Source: Turritopsis dohrnii (lineage: Eukaryota; Cnidaria; Hydrozoa; Anthoathecata; Oceaniidae). From it: a stretch of 64,000 bases of DNA. This document shows, in pieces, positions 32,597 through 42,800 of this stretch. The position numbers and the translations under genes were made by a program. Below the pieces are notes generated by a model. It saw only the letters and a list, made by a program, of their open reading frames with translations, did not search any database and was not told where the DNA came from. Every line of letters starts with the position of its first letter. Position 1 is the stretch's first letter. The DNA is taken from positions 62,001-126,000 of the forward strand of contig BQMF02000163.1 of assembly GCA_027922465.2 (NCBI GenBank), in the 5' to 3' direction.

Positions 32597-33550
32597 ATGA
32601 TTTGTAAAATGATGGTGAATGAATCCTTACCGAGAAAAACGGCTTTCAGCGACATACTTGAATTATCGAATCAACAACAATGGACATTAGCAATAATTCA
32701 TATATTGTTTTCATTGTCTAACGTTACACTGAACAGTATCACAATCTTTGCGTTATGGAAAACGCAACAAATACGAAACATTCCGATGAAACTAATATGT
32801 ACGATGAATGTTTACGATTTCCTTACTGGATTATTATCAAATCCCTTTGCAGTACTAATGTGTGGATGGTTTCCTGCTGATCAATATTACCTGTTGCACA
32901 CTGCTGCAGAATTTGTGATGACATTTTTCCCAACTTGTTCCCTATTTTCATTGTTGTTGCTTTCGTATAATCGATTTGTCAGTATTTACTATTTGACCAA
33001 ATACGATACAAACACTAGGCTTCAAAAAATTAAACTGTGTTTAATCGTTATTCCGTTGTTCGCATTTGTCTATGTGCTGTTGAAATGTATTGCCACACAC
33101 TATGGTTATATTGAAGAACCTGATTTGTTTCTAATTGGATTAGCCTGGTTGACAGTTATTGCTACGTTGATTGTTTATGGGAAATGTATTGCAGTGATGC
33201 GGAATCATAAGTCATTAACATCTCAAAGTGGTATTTTCTCCAAATCAGAGGTGATTGTCACGAATCTTTTAGCAATAATGATAGCGACAATTTGTGTCTT
33301 TTACACTCCGATCCTTTTTGCGTTAATCTTTCATAAAGTCTGGCCTACCAATCAAATGGCCATATTATTTAAGTGCTTCACAGTAGCTTTTGCTTATATG
33401 AACGCTACTGTCAATTCGTTGATCTTCATCTATTTCAACACTAAAATTCGTTCTTGGATTGGCAGAACATTTTTCGTTAAATTTCGTCATTCAATTGAAG
33501 AAAAAGAAGACTGTGTAGCTGGAAGAACAGCCAAGATTTCTCTGTTATGA
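32597..33550 (+). CDS. Class-A GPCR, intact, third paralogue
   Basis: 317 residues, single exon, seven transmembrane segments in the same positions as receptor 1, and strongly similar to it and to the pseudogene. TM2 has D74. TM3 ends in SYNRF, so the Asp of the DRY motif is Asn at 125. TM6 has FYTP where receptor 1 has CYTP. TM7 has NSLIFIY. The C-tail is shorter than in the paralogues. Asn at the DRY position usually changes G-protein coupling or basal activity, so signalling may differ from receptor 1. Ligand unknown. It is on the opposite strand to the other two. Start: first in-frame ATG, matching the paralogues. Confidence 0.88.
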   Translation: MICKMMVNESLPRKTAFSDILELSNQQQWTLAIIHILFSLSNVTLNSITIFALWKTQQIRNIPMKLICTMNVYDFLTGLLSNPFAVLMCGWFPADQYYLLHTAAEFVMTFFPTCSLFSLLLLSYNRFVSIYYLTKYDTNTRLQKIKLCLIVIPLFAFVYVLLKCIATHYGYIEEPDLFLIGLAWLTVIATLIVYGKCIAVMRNHKSLTSQSGIFSKSEVIVTNLLAIMIATICVFYTPILFALIFHKVWPTNQMAILFKCFTVAFAYMNATVNSLIFIYFNTKIRSWIGRTFFVKFRHSIEEKEDCVAGRTAKISLL

Positions 33551-35640
33551 AAATCTTGATCGAGTTTTAAAACTAACTGGATAGTGAAACAAAAAATGAA
33601 TGCAATGCCATAATATGTCATTTGACGATCATTGTCGTTTAGTTTTGGAACCATCTTTATGACACCACGTTTCTTTCAGTTGGAATTTTAGATATGCTTT
33701 CTAAAATACTTGAGATCCAATCAATATTATTTCATCTAAGGTTTTAAGATAACAATCGATGACAATAGATAGAACATGAGGAAGCTTTGTATGCACCCAC
33801 CCTTAAAAAATATTGCTTTTAAAAAGTTTAACTAAGAACAACTTTAATGAATTTTGTTAGCTGCAAGAGAGCAAAAGCACAACACGTTGACAACAACAAA
33901 CTCTTAAAATCATAAGTTTATTACAAGCGATGCTTCCAATTGGGTGAAACTGAAGTTCTCCATTGTGTTTTTAGTGGAAGAAATGTCTGTTTTTTTCGTG
34001 AAAAAGTGGCGAAACACCGTTACCGTTACCGTGAAGCCCACCAATCATGGAATCTCCGCATACAATAACACTTTATGTAATATTTTTATTTACCTTTAGG
34101 TTGTCATTTGTTTTTTTGTATTCTAATAATTACTAATTGATCCTTAAGAAATTGTTTTGTTTTTTCATAATACAGTGTGATGCACACAAATCAGGACTCT
34201 AAAAGATTTCAGTGAAGAAGAAAAAGCGATGATTCTTTATGGTCATTTAGCACCTTGTTAACCGTTAAGAAGTCGTTTATTTCTGTTATCACAATAAGAA
34301 ACAATACAAAGTTATTAAAAATAATAAAATATTCTAACATAAACATTAAGTTGATTTTAAGAGTAACGCAACTTAGCTAGAACAAAACACACATCTTTCA
34401 CTTGGTAAGCTATGAGAAGGATGACTATTGCGTAAGTTAAATGTAACAGACTGATAAAAGCATAATCTATTAAGAACCTTTGAAAACCACAAAAGTAAAA
34501 ACTTTACAACGATTTAGAACCACCATGAAATCAAAATTCAACCACATAAAAACAAACAAAAACTTGAATAGTCTTAAAATCCTCAACATCACATCATTTC
34601 TATGTAACGGGAGATTACATAACAGATTGGGGAAGTCAGTGTGAAGAGTCATACAATCGTGTGCGGTTAATAAAATAAAATGGGCGTTTCCTGCACCTGT
34701 CAACAAATAGATGACGAAGTTGTCGATGAAAATCTTTTTTCATGGATATACCGAGTAATGAGGAAGAAGAATAGCAAAGAAATTTGTACGTCATTCTAGA
34801 ATATTTAGTCGTTTGCTCGATGATTTCTTCCCTCTCTGGTCTCTTCCTCGCTACCCGATCAACTGCTCTTAGGCACCAAGGGCTATGTGCCGCAGAAAGA
34901 AGTACGATATCTGCTCTTTTACACACTTTGCCACAAATCCTTAGGAAGCTTAAAAAAGGTGAGATCTTTATTTTTTGCGTTTATAGTTCGTCCAACCCAT
35001 GGCTGCGCACCAAGCCTTTGTAAAAAGTGAACGATATATTTTAAGAAACACATGAAAAAAATATGAGAGAAAAGTAACTTTTTACTGAGTATTTCTTCGG
35101 TGATTTCAATGAATATGACGTTCTGCGATAGCTACCGAAGTTACTGCTCACTGACCATGAGCGAATGATTATTATTCTGTGAATATATGATCTTTTAAGC
35201 ATTTATATGTAAAATTAATATCATTTTATGCTTTTGTAAGTTATTTTTGAGCTTTTTATATATTTCCCCGTAGGGCGAAATATATGTTAAAACCGGCATT
35301 TTCTCCTCCTCCTCCTCCTCCTTCTTTTCGTTTACTTTTATAACCGCAGTTCAGTATTGAACTCTGGCCTACCTAAGGTAGATAAGATTAGAGGCTAGTC
35401 TTCAGTAAAGTAGTACGCCATCTTCTCAGTCAGTGCAGTGCAGATGGGATTTTGAAGATGTTTTTTGCTAGCTCTAATGATTCAATAGATGAAACATTAA
35501 ATGATGGAAATGAATCGTTTTATTTCTTAAAATGTTTTAAAAACTTTTGAATGAACCTGTAACGTGTACAGACAAAAAAAGAAACATTAGTATGTTTTGT
35601 TTTTGTGTTGATAACAATGTGTTATGATGATGATATTGGT
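33551..35640. other. Intergenic region downstream of receptor 3
   Basis: The first 180 bases resemble, inverted, the 3' flanks of the other receptor loci. Overlapping open frames at 34470-35023 on both strands lack recognisable domains. A (TCC)n stretch lies near 35305-35325. Nothing else recognised. Confidence 0.4.
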
Positions 35641-36792
35641 AATTAAACGCTTGGAACAACAAACCATTGAAAGTGTGATTCGAGTGCAAAGGTTCATTCT
35701 CAATAAACCAGGCTGAACATTTATTTAGTATGATCCTGATGTAATGTAGCCCAACTGAACTGAAAGCACGATGATGTACAGCATAATAAAGAAGGAAACC
35801 CTTTTCACGTGGAGATCAACCACCAGTTCAACCAGTTACGTTAATTAAAAACAGCAAGTAAATATGTGATGTCGTATATATAAGTTCAGAAAACCAATTA
35901 CGTATAAAATTTTAATACACAGAGGATTAATTAAACGCTTGGAACAACAAACCATTGAAGGTGTGATTCGAGTGCAAAGGTTCATTCTCAATAAACCAGG
36001 CTGAACATTTATTTAGTATGATCCTGATGTAATGTAGCCCAACTGAACTGAAAGCACGATGATGTACAGCATAATAAAGAAGGAAACCCTTTTCACGTGG
36101 AGATCAACCACCAGTTCAACCAGTTACGTTAATTAAAAACAGCAAGTAAATATGTGATGTCGTATATATAAGTTCAGAAAACCAATTACGTATAAAATTT
36201 TAATACACAGAGGATTAATTAAACGCTTGGAACAACAAACCATTGAAGGTGTGATTCGAGTGCAAAGGTTCATTCTCAATAAACCAGGCTGAACATTTAT
36301 TTAGTATGATCCTGATGTAATGTAGCCCAACTGAACTGAAAGCACGATGATGTACAGCATAATAAAGAAGGAAACCCTTTTCACGTGGAGATCAACCACC
36401 AGTTCAACCAGTTACGTTAATTAAAAACAGCAAGTAAATATGTGATGTCGTATATATAAGTTCAGAAAACCAATTACGTATAAAATTTTAATACACAGAG
36501 GATTAATTAAACGCTTGGAACAACAAACCATTGAAGGTGTGATTCGAGTGCAAAGGTTCATTCTCAATAAACCAGGCTGAACATTTATTTAGTATGATCC
36601 TGATGTAATGTAGCCCAACTGAACTGAAAGCACGATGATGTACAGCATAATGAAGAAGGAAACCCTTTTCACGTGGAGATCAACCACCAGTTCAACCAGT
36701 TACGTTAATTAAAAACAGCAAGTAAATATGTGATGTCGTATATATAAGTTCAGAAAACCAATTACGTATAAAATTTTAATACACAGAGGATT
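35641..36792. repeat. Tandem repeat, 4.0 copies of 288 bp
   Basis: Units start at 35641, 35929, 36217 and 36505 with AATTAAACGCTTGG and end AATACACAGAGGATT. Spacing is exactly 288 each time and the units are nearly identical (single-base differences such as AAAGTGTG against AAGGTGTG). No long open frame. The near-identity suggests recent amplification, homogenisation or rolling-circle origin. No hammerhead core was found in either strand of the monomer. Confidence 0.95.
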
Positions 36793-37035
36793 GAGACACA
36801 TAATAAGAATCTGGTCGAGTATACTTGGATAGTTGTTTAATCCAACAACAGAAACATAGTTTACTATGAATGAAGTGGTCATGTATACTGTTTTAGTGCG
36901 GTATATCATATTTTATTTTTCAAAATGTAATCTATATATACTAATTCGCGTTGTGTGTCAGACTTTTATTTTAGAGAGTGACATCGTAGTGGTGCCAGTA
37001 AAAGATCGAATGGGGAAGAAAACATAAAACGAACA

Positions 37036-37275
37036 TTGGTGGTAAAGTTTTTAAATTTCAAGGATAAAACTCTTATCGTTGAAAAATATAAAGAAAAAGA
37101 ACTATGGAACGAGAAAATTTACATCAACGAAGACTTTTCGGAACACACACGCGAATTAAGAAAAAACCTTTTTCGAAAAGCGAAACAACTTCGAGAAGAA
37201 AGTAAGTATGCACGTGTTTTATACAACAAATTAATTGTTAAAGAAAATCGTGAAAGAGTGCAAGGTTCTCATTGA
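37036..37275 (+). pseudogene. LINE ORF1 C-terminal fragment
   Basis: The fragment resembles the RRM plus C-terminal domain of L1-type ORF1 proteins: KIYINEDFSEHTRELR followed by a basic KAKQLREESKYARVLYNK stretch. These domains bind RNA as chaperones in LINE particles. No start codon of the parent ORF is present; it is 5'-truncated by the element's own truncation. Confidence 0.6.
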
Positions 37276-37592
37276 GTATAGTTGCGCAACACGCAATCAT
37301 GTCGTTTCTTTATTTGACTAGATAAAACCCTCACTCACAATGGCTACCAGTGATTTCGAACAAATACTATTCAATCCATTTACGTCAGAAAATTCACAAT
37401 TTGAAGATAATAATGACCCAGATATTCATTATTTCAATGAAGTTCATTCTTTGAATTTTGATACGAAATGGATTATATTAGGTAATACAACATTTTATTA
37501 CAAAAACATACGAGATATTTACAAGAATATTTAAAATTACAATTACAAACTCTTATATTAAAATCTAAAAACAAGGTTAAAGCTGAAATACA

Positions 37593-39827
37593 GATCAATA
37601 AAAAATAAATTAATAGATTAATAAATAAAAATTAATAAATAATTGAAATTAATTAAATGACTATACAAACATAGCATTCAAATAATAGTCAGACGGTTTC
37701 AAAAACTCAACCACACCTAGAAAAATCGTAAGCAAGAGCAAAATCGTCCACTGGAAGAGCTTTCTCCGAAGTGAAAGGTCTTTCATGTGAACGACTTCCT
37801 CTGATACATAGCAAAGAAGAACGTAAGATTAAAAAGGACAATCTACATCGAATGATAGAGATTATCTTCTCGTATCTTTCCCCCGTCTTTACAGCTATCT
37901 TTTCAGCAATATGTTTATGAAATGTAGAGCATTCTGCACCCTGACTCCCGCAGACAGAAAACACTAATGGAGTAAAAGAGCCATGCTCTACATTCATAAT
38001 TCTGTTGTTATAATTGCGTTTCTTTTCACGTTCATGTTTTTCAAAAATTTTTTCAATAGATGTAGAGATTTGAGATTCTGCGTTTGTGTTCGTCACCCGA
38101 ATATCAAAATACGCATTGTGTCCGTTTCTCCAGACACCACAAGCACGTATGTCTGGTGTTGCTTCGTCACCATTTAAGCCTTGTATTACTTCACCATTCA
38201 AAGGTTGTAAGAGAGGTTCTATTTCAACGTCATTTTGAACTTGTTTGAGTAGTTCTGCCTCATAGTCACGGATATTATTGTGTCTTATAATCACAGATCC
38301 ACCTCGTTTGCAATTGAGGGCTTGATTGACATTGTACGACTGCCCACAAGAACATTTAGACGGTAGTCCACGCAGATCTTTGGCGTATCTAAGATTTAAA
38401 GCATCTCGAAATTCAGATTTATTCAAGCTGAAACCATACTCTTCTATTGGTAGCACTGTGAGCCAGCCAGATGTCCCTTTTTGTTTTCCTTCATACACAG
38501 CTCTACGTGTTTTCGGTGGTAATACACCCTCGATTCTATCGGCTTTTTCTTTCACGACTAGTTCATTTTTCTTTTTTTCATCAGAGATCAGCTTTTTAAC
38601 TTGTTCATCGTTTGGTAACGTATCACCTTGCATCATCATAATGGCTACAAGCGAAGCAGTAATCACTTTTGAATTTTCAAATTTCGATTTTGCTATTTCA
38701 GCTAGAATCGGAATACCCAAACCCCCATAACGAACTGGTAAGGAATACAACTCACGGTCAGTATCTGTGACAAGAGCGTCGAATAGGGATGGAAGAAAAG
38801 ATCGATTGATCACATCATCTAGTGGTTTTAGGTAAGTTTCCATATTGGGTATTGTTCTGATGAAGTATGTAAACTTATGCACTTGACCATGGATAAAAGC
38901 AGCGTATGCTGCCTGCGGCTGAGATTTTGCTATTTGCGACAGCTTTTCAATTTCATTGCACCATGTGTTTACCTTTTCCTGAACATATCTATCACGAAAT
39001 GTATCACTTCCAAGAGCAGCTCCAAGATGACGTTGGCCCTCGGTTGTGATTTGAATTTCAGTGTTTGTGAACAAGTTTTCAGCTTTATCCTTCAGATCGT
39101 AATGTTTCAATATCAGCCAAGATTTTTTCTCGTTGACATAGTATCCAAACTTTTGACCCTCTTTTATCACTTCTTCCCACCACGCTCTTAAGTGGCTTAA
39201 ATCGCCAGCACCTGCGATGTCATCAGCCAAGCAAACGTCTTTCACACTGAAGAAGTGTTCTCTAAGGGAACGAAGTAATGGAGTAATACCCATGGCATAA
39301 AAAGACATTGCAAGGTTGTCACCTTGTGTGGTCCCTTCTGTTGACATTATAAGTTTTTTTCCTAGAACTATCATCTGTACTGGATCTCGGTACGTATTGA
39401 TAAGGATCGTAGCAAAATGTGGACACATTATTTGTACGTTATGGAGGGCTACAAGCCTGTTCAAACTGTTGAATGCGTTACTAGTGTCGACCAGAATAAT
39501 TGCTTCTGTTTCATCGTGTTGGAAAATGGCTCTCATGGCGTGAATTGCCGCTTCTGACCCACCTTGAAGACCGGTAGCGGTTTGTAGGGGTCCTGCTACT
39601 TCCTGGATATCTGATTTTATCACCCATGCTATCGATTTTCCAATAATTCTTCGAAGCACCTCTCCAACGCCAATTGGTCGGACACCAGGATTCTTATTCA
39701 ATGGTATTAAGCGACATGATACAAGAGATTCTAGTGATTTCGGGTCGGTGATTTCAGTTGCTAATTTTCGTGCCAATACAGCAATTTGTTCTCTAAGTAA
39801 TTTGTTTTCGTTTTTATATTTAGTACT
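37593..39827 (-). mobile_element. Second R2-like RT element, nested in the LINE
   Basis: TGAAATACA at 37584-37592 and 39828-39836 flanks the insertion as a candidate 9-bp target duplication. The element is about 2.2 kb, close to the 7060-9267 copy, and is likewise 5'-truncated before the RT domain. The first 16 codons of the open frame (39875-39828) are antisense LINE sequence and not part of the element. Confidence 0.65.
37707..39827 (-). CDS. Reverse transcriptase with R2-like C-terminal nuclease, open frame
   Basis: About 706 codons without a stop. In order: NPGVRPIG, VDTSNAFNSLNR (motif A), EGTTQGDNLAM (motif B), CLADDIAGAG (motif C), WLILK and GQRHLGAALG (motif E). Then come a linker, a CSCG...LNC knuckle, RHNNIRD, and TPDIRACG ... 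YFDIRV, which matches PD-(D/E)xK except that Arg replaces Lys. A conserved tail, FTPLVFSVCG...RCRLSFLILRSSLLCIRG, follows. It would prime reverse transcription at a nick in target DNA. It is N-terminally truncated, so probably not autonomous, yet the frame is intact. The superfamily assignment rests on domain order. Confidence 0.75.
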   Translation of the reverse strand, partial: STKYKNENKLLREQIAVLARKLATEITDPKSLESLVSCRLIPLNKNPGVRPIGVGEVLRRIIGKSIAWVIKSDIQEVAGPLQTATGLQGGSEAAIHAMRAIFQHDETEAIILVDTSNAFNSLNRLVALHNVQIMCPHFATILINTYRDPVQMIVLGKKLIMSTEGTTQGDNLAMSFYAMGITPLLRSLREHFFSVKDVCLADDIAGAGDLSHLRAWWEEVIKEGQKFGYYVNEKKSWLILKHYDLKDKAENLFTNTEIQITTEGQRHLGAALGSDTFRDRYVQEKVNTWCNEIEKLSQIAKSQPQAAYAAFIHGQVHKFTYFIRTIPNMETYLKPLDDVINRSFLPSLFDALVTDTDRELYSLPVRYGGLGIPILAEIAKSKFENSKVITASLVAIMMMQGDTLPNDEQVKKLISDEKKKNELVVKEKADRIEGVLPPKTRRAVYEGKQKGTSGWLTVLPIEEYGFSLNKSEFRDALNLRYAKDLRGLPSKCSCGQSYNVNQALNCKRGGSVIIRHNNIRDYEAELLKQVQNDVEIEPLLQPLNGEVIQGLNGDEATPDIRACGVWRNGHNAYFDIRVTNTNAESQISTSIEKIFEKHEREKKRNYNNRIMNVEHGSFTPLVFSVCGSQGAECSTFHKHIAEKIAVKTGERYEKIISIIRCRLSFLILRSSLLCIRGSRSHERPFTSEKALPVDDFALAYDFSRCG

Positions 39828-42800
39828 TGAAATACATGTATCAAGAAGAAACAAAAGAATTTCTAAAAGAATCAAATAGATATGAGAATCTTTCGCTCTT
39901 TCACTTAAATATTAGGAGTCTAAAGGCTAATTTTGAAAATCTTAAAGAACTCTTAAAAGATAGTGGAAACTCTTTCAATATCTTATGCATTACAGAGACC
40001 TGGGTCAGTGATAAAGAATTTTACAATAATTCCACCTACAGTCTCTCCATGTTTAATGCTATCCATTCTGAAAGAAAAATAAATAAGCGCGGTGGAGGAG
40101 TCCTGATATACGTCAGAAACGATTTAAAATATAAAATACGCAATGATCTCTATATCTCTGATTGCAACACAGAGTCGATATCAATTGAAATAATAATGAA
40201 AAACTCAAAAAACGTCCTAGTAACTTGTTGTTACCGAATACCAAATCGTAACGCAGCAGGCTTTACCGAGCACATAGAAAAAATCTTCCAAAAAGCCACC
40301 ACAGAAGGCAAAAAGTATTTCATTCTAGGAGACTTTAATTTAGATTGCTTGAATTTTAATGAAAATGCTGACATTAGGCACTTTTATAAGACTACATTTT
40401 CACACGGAGCTTATCCACTGATTACTAGGCCTACAAGGGTTTCTGCAACATCAGCTACTCTTATTGACAACATCTTAACAAATTGTGTATTTGATAAAAC
40501 CTTAAAGAAAGGAATTATAAAGTCGGCTATCTCAGATCATTTCCCAATATTTGCAGTTTTTAACACAAGTAAAAATTTAAAAACAGAAACAAATATCACT
40601 TTGAATAAAAGAAATTTCAGTGAAACAAACAAACGAAAGTTTAAAAACGAATTAGCGCACATTGATTGGAGCATTTTAAAAAACCTTGATAACGTGAATG
40701 ACTCATATGAAAAATTTTATTCAATTTTCTACAAAATATATAACAAACACTTTCCCATCAAGGAAATAAAACTCAAGGAAAAAGATCTTCAAGCACCCTG
40801 GATTACAAAAGGAATAAAAAAATCTTCTAAACAAAAACAAAAACTTTATATTAAATATTTGAAGAAAAAAACAACTGAATCAGAGAAAGCATACAAAAGT
40901 TACTAAAATCTATTCGAAAAATTGAGAAAACGGTCAAAGCAACACTATTACGCATCACAGATAAAAAAATATAAAAGAAATTCAAAAAAAAATGTGGGAA
41001 ATCATGAAAGAAGTAACTGGAAAGATGAAAATTAAATCAACCGATTTGCCAAAAATAGTAAAAACCGATCAAGGCACTACGGAAGACGAAACTGTTATAG
41101 CAAATGAATTCAACAAATTTTATGCTAATATTGGACCAAAACTTGCTAAAAATATTCCTAAAGGAAACAAAAACATTCAAAATTACCTTATCAATGTCAA
41201 TAAAAGGTTAAACAATAACCAATTAACGTTTCAAAATTTTGAATCTGCGTTCAGATCGCTAAAAGGAAACAAAGCCACTGGATTTGATGATCTAAACAGC
41301 AATATTATTTTATACGTATATGATGAAATAAAAGATCCGCTCTTTTACATCTTTAAATTGTCTTTTAAAGAAGGAATATTTCCTGATAAACTGAAAATAG
41401 CAAAAGTGACACCAGTTTTCAAGACAGGAGATACTTCTGATATTGGAAATTATAGGCCAATATCCGTTCTGCCAGTTATTTCGAAAAATCCTAGAAAGGA
41501 TTATGTACAACAAGGTATACAACTACTTAAAACATCATAAACTAATATACTCTAAACAGTTCGGTTTTCAAAAAAATACTTCTACTGAACATGCTATCCT
41601 GAAATTAGTAGACGAAATAACTGCTTGTTTCTCACAAGGCAAGTTCACTGTTGGTGTATTCATAGATCTGTCAAAAGCTTTGGATACGGTTGACCACAAC
41701 ATACTCTTAGAAAAACTTAAATATTATGGACTCCATGGAAAAATATTTGAATGGTTCCAAAGTTATTTGAGAAATTGAAAACAATATATTGCGTATGGAC
41801 ACGGAAAAATTACAAAAGCACTAGATATTACTTGTGGAGTTCCCCAAGGGTCAATCTTAGGGCCACTACTATTTCTTATATACGTGAATGATCTTTATAA
41901 ATCCTCTACAGAACTTACACAAGTTATGTTTGCTGATGATACAAATTTATTTTATTCCCACAAAAACTTTGCAGAACTTCTTTCAACAATAAATTTAGAG
42001 CTTACTAAAGTAGCTGAATGGTTTAAAACAAATAGGCTGTCATTGAATATAAGCAAAACAAAGTACTCTATTTTCCATCCATCAAATAAAAAGCGGTTCA
42101 TTCCAGCGATTATTCCGGAAATCAAAATCGACAATACTTGCATTAAAAGGCAAACTGTAACTAAATTTCTAGGAGTTATGTTAGATGAAACTCTTTCATG
42201 GAGAAGACAAATTGAAACTGTTACTACTAAAGTTTCTAAATGTATTGGTATATTATTTAAGGCAAGACCCTTATTGACGAAACAACTGCTAATACAACTT
42301 TATTATGCGTTTATTTATTCCCACATATACTATGCAAATATTGCTTGGGCTAGTACGTCCAAATCAAAATTGTTGCCTCTTTATCGACTTCAGAAACATG
42401 CTATGCGTGTTATACATTACAAAAACCGTCATGCAAATGTTAAACCACTTTTTGACGATCTCAAAACTTTCACTATCTATCAAATTAACGTTTATCAAAT
42501 TCTATATCTTATGTATAAATGCAAAACTAAAACTGCGCCGTCCACATTTCACCATTTATATACTATTAAAGTAGCGAGTAAATACACAACCAGATTTGCG
42601 AGAATATTATGTGAGCCGTATTGTCGCAATAAACTTAGTCAATTTAACATATCTTTTCGTGCTCCACATTTGTGGAACATACTCATTGTACCAAAAGACA
42701 CCCTACAGGATTGCAAATCCTATTTAAATTTTAAGCATAAACTTAAGGTTATGCTCCTCCAGCACTCTGACAACATGGAACAATATTTTTAATACGCGTC

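Larger units (their letters stand above)
37340..42792 (+). pseudogene. LINE ORF2 (AP endonuclease and reverse transcriptase), interrupted
   Basis: The N-terminus reads from 37340. After the nested element it resumes at about 39837 with the endonuclease: HLNIRSL, CITETW, GDFNLD and SDHFPI motifs. RT motifs follow: YRPISVLP, FIDLSKALDTVDHN (motif A), GVPQGSILGPLLF (motif B) and FADDTNLFY (catalytic, about 41930). The C-terminus ends at 42792. Disablements: TAA at 40904, an A-run frameshift near 40985, a frameshift near 41485 and TGA at 41776. This copy is dead. Confidence 0.85.

Noticed and set aside
34470..35023. Overlapping open frames on both strands
   Set aside because: No recognisable domain, weak composition and no splice-supported extension; probably chance.
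35641..36792. The 288-bp repeat as a hammerhead retrozyme
   Set aside because: Monomer size and tandem layout fit, but neither strand contains CTGANGA followed by a stem and GAAA. CCTGATGTAATG is the nearest match and lacks the final A and a stem II.
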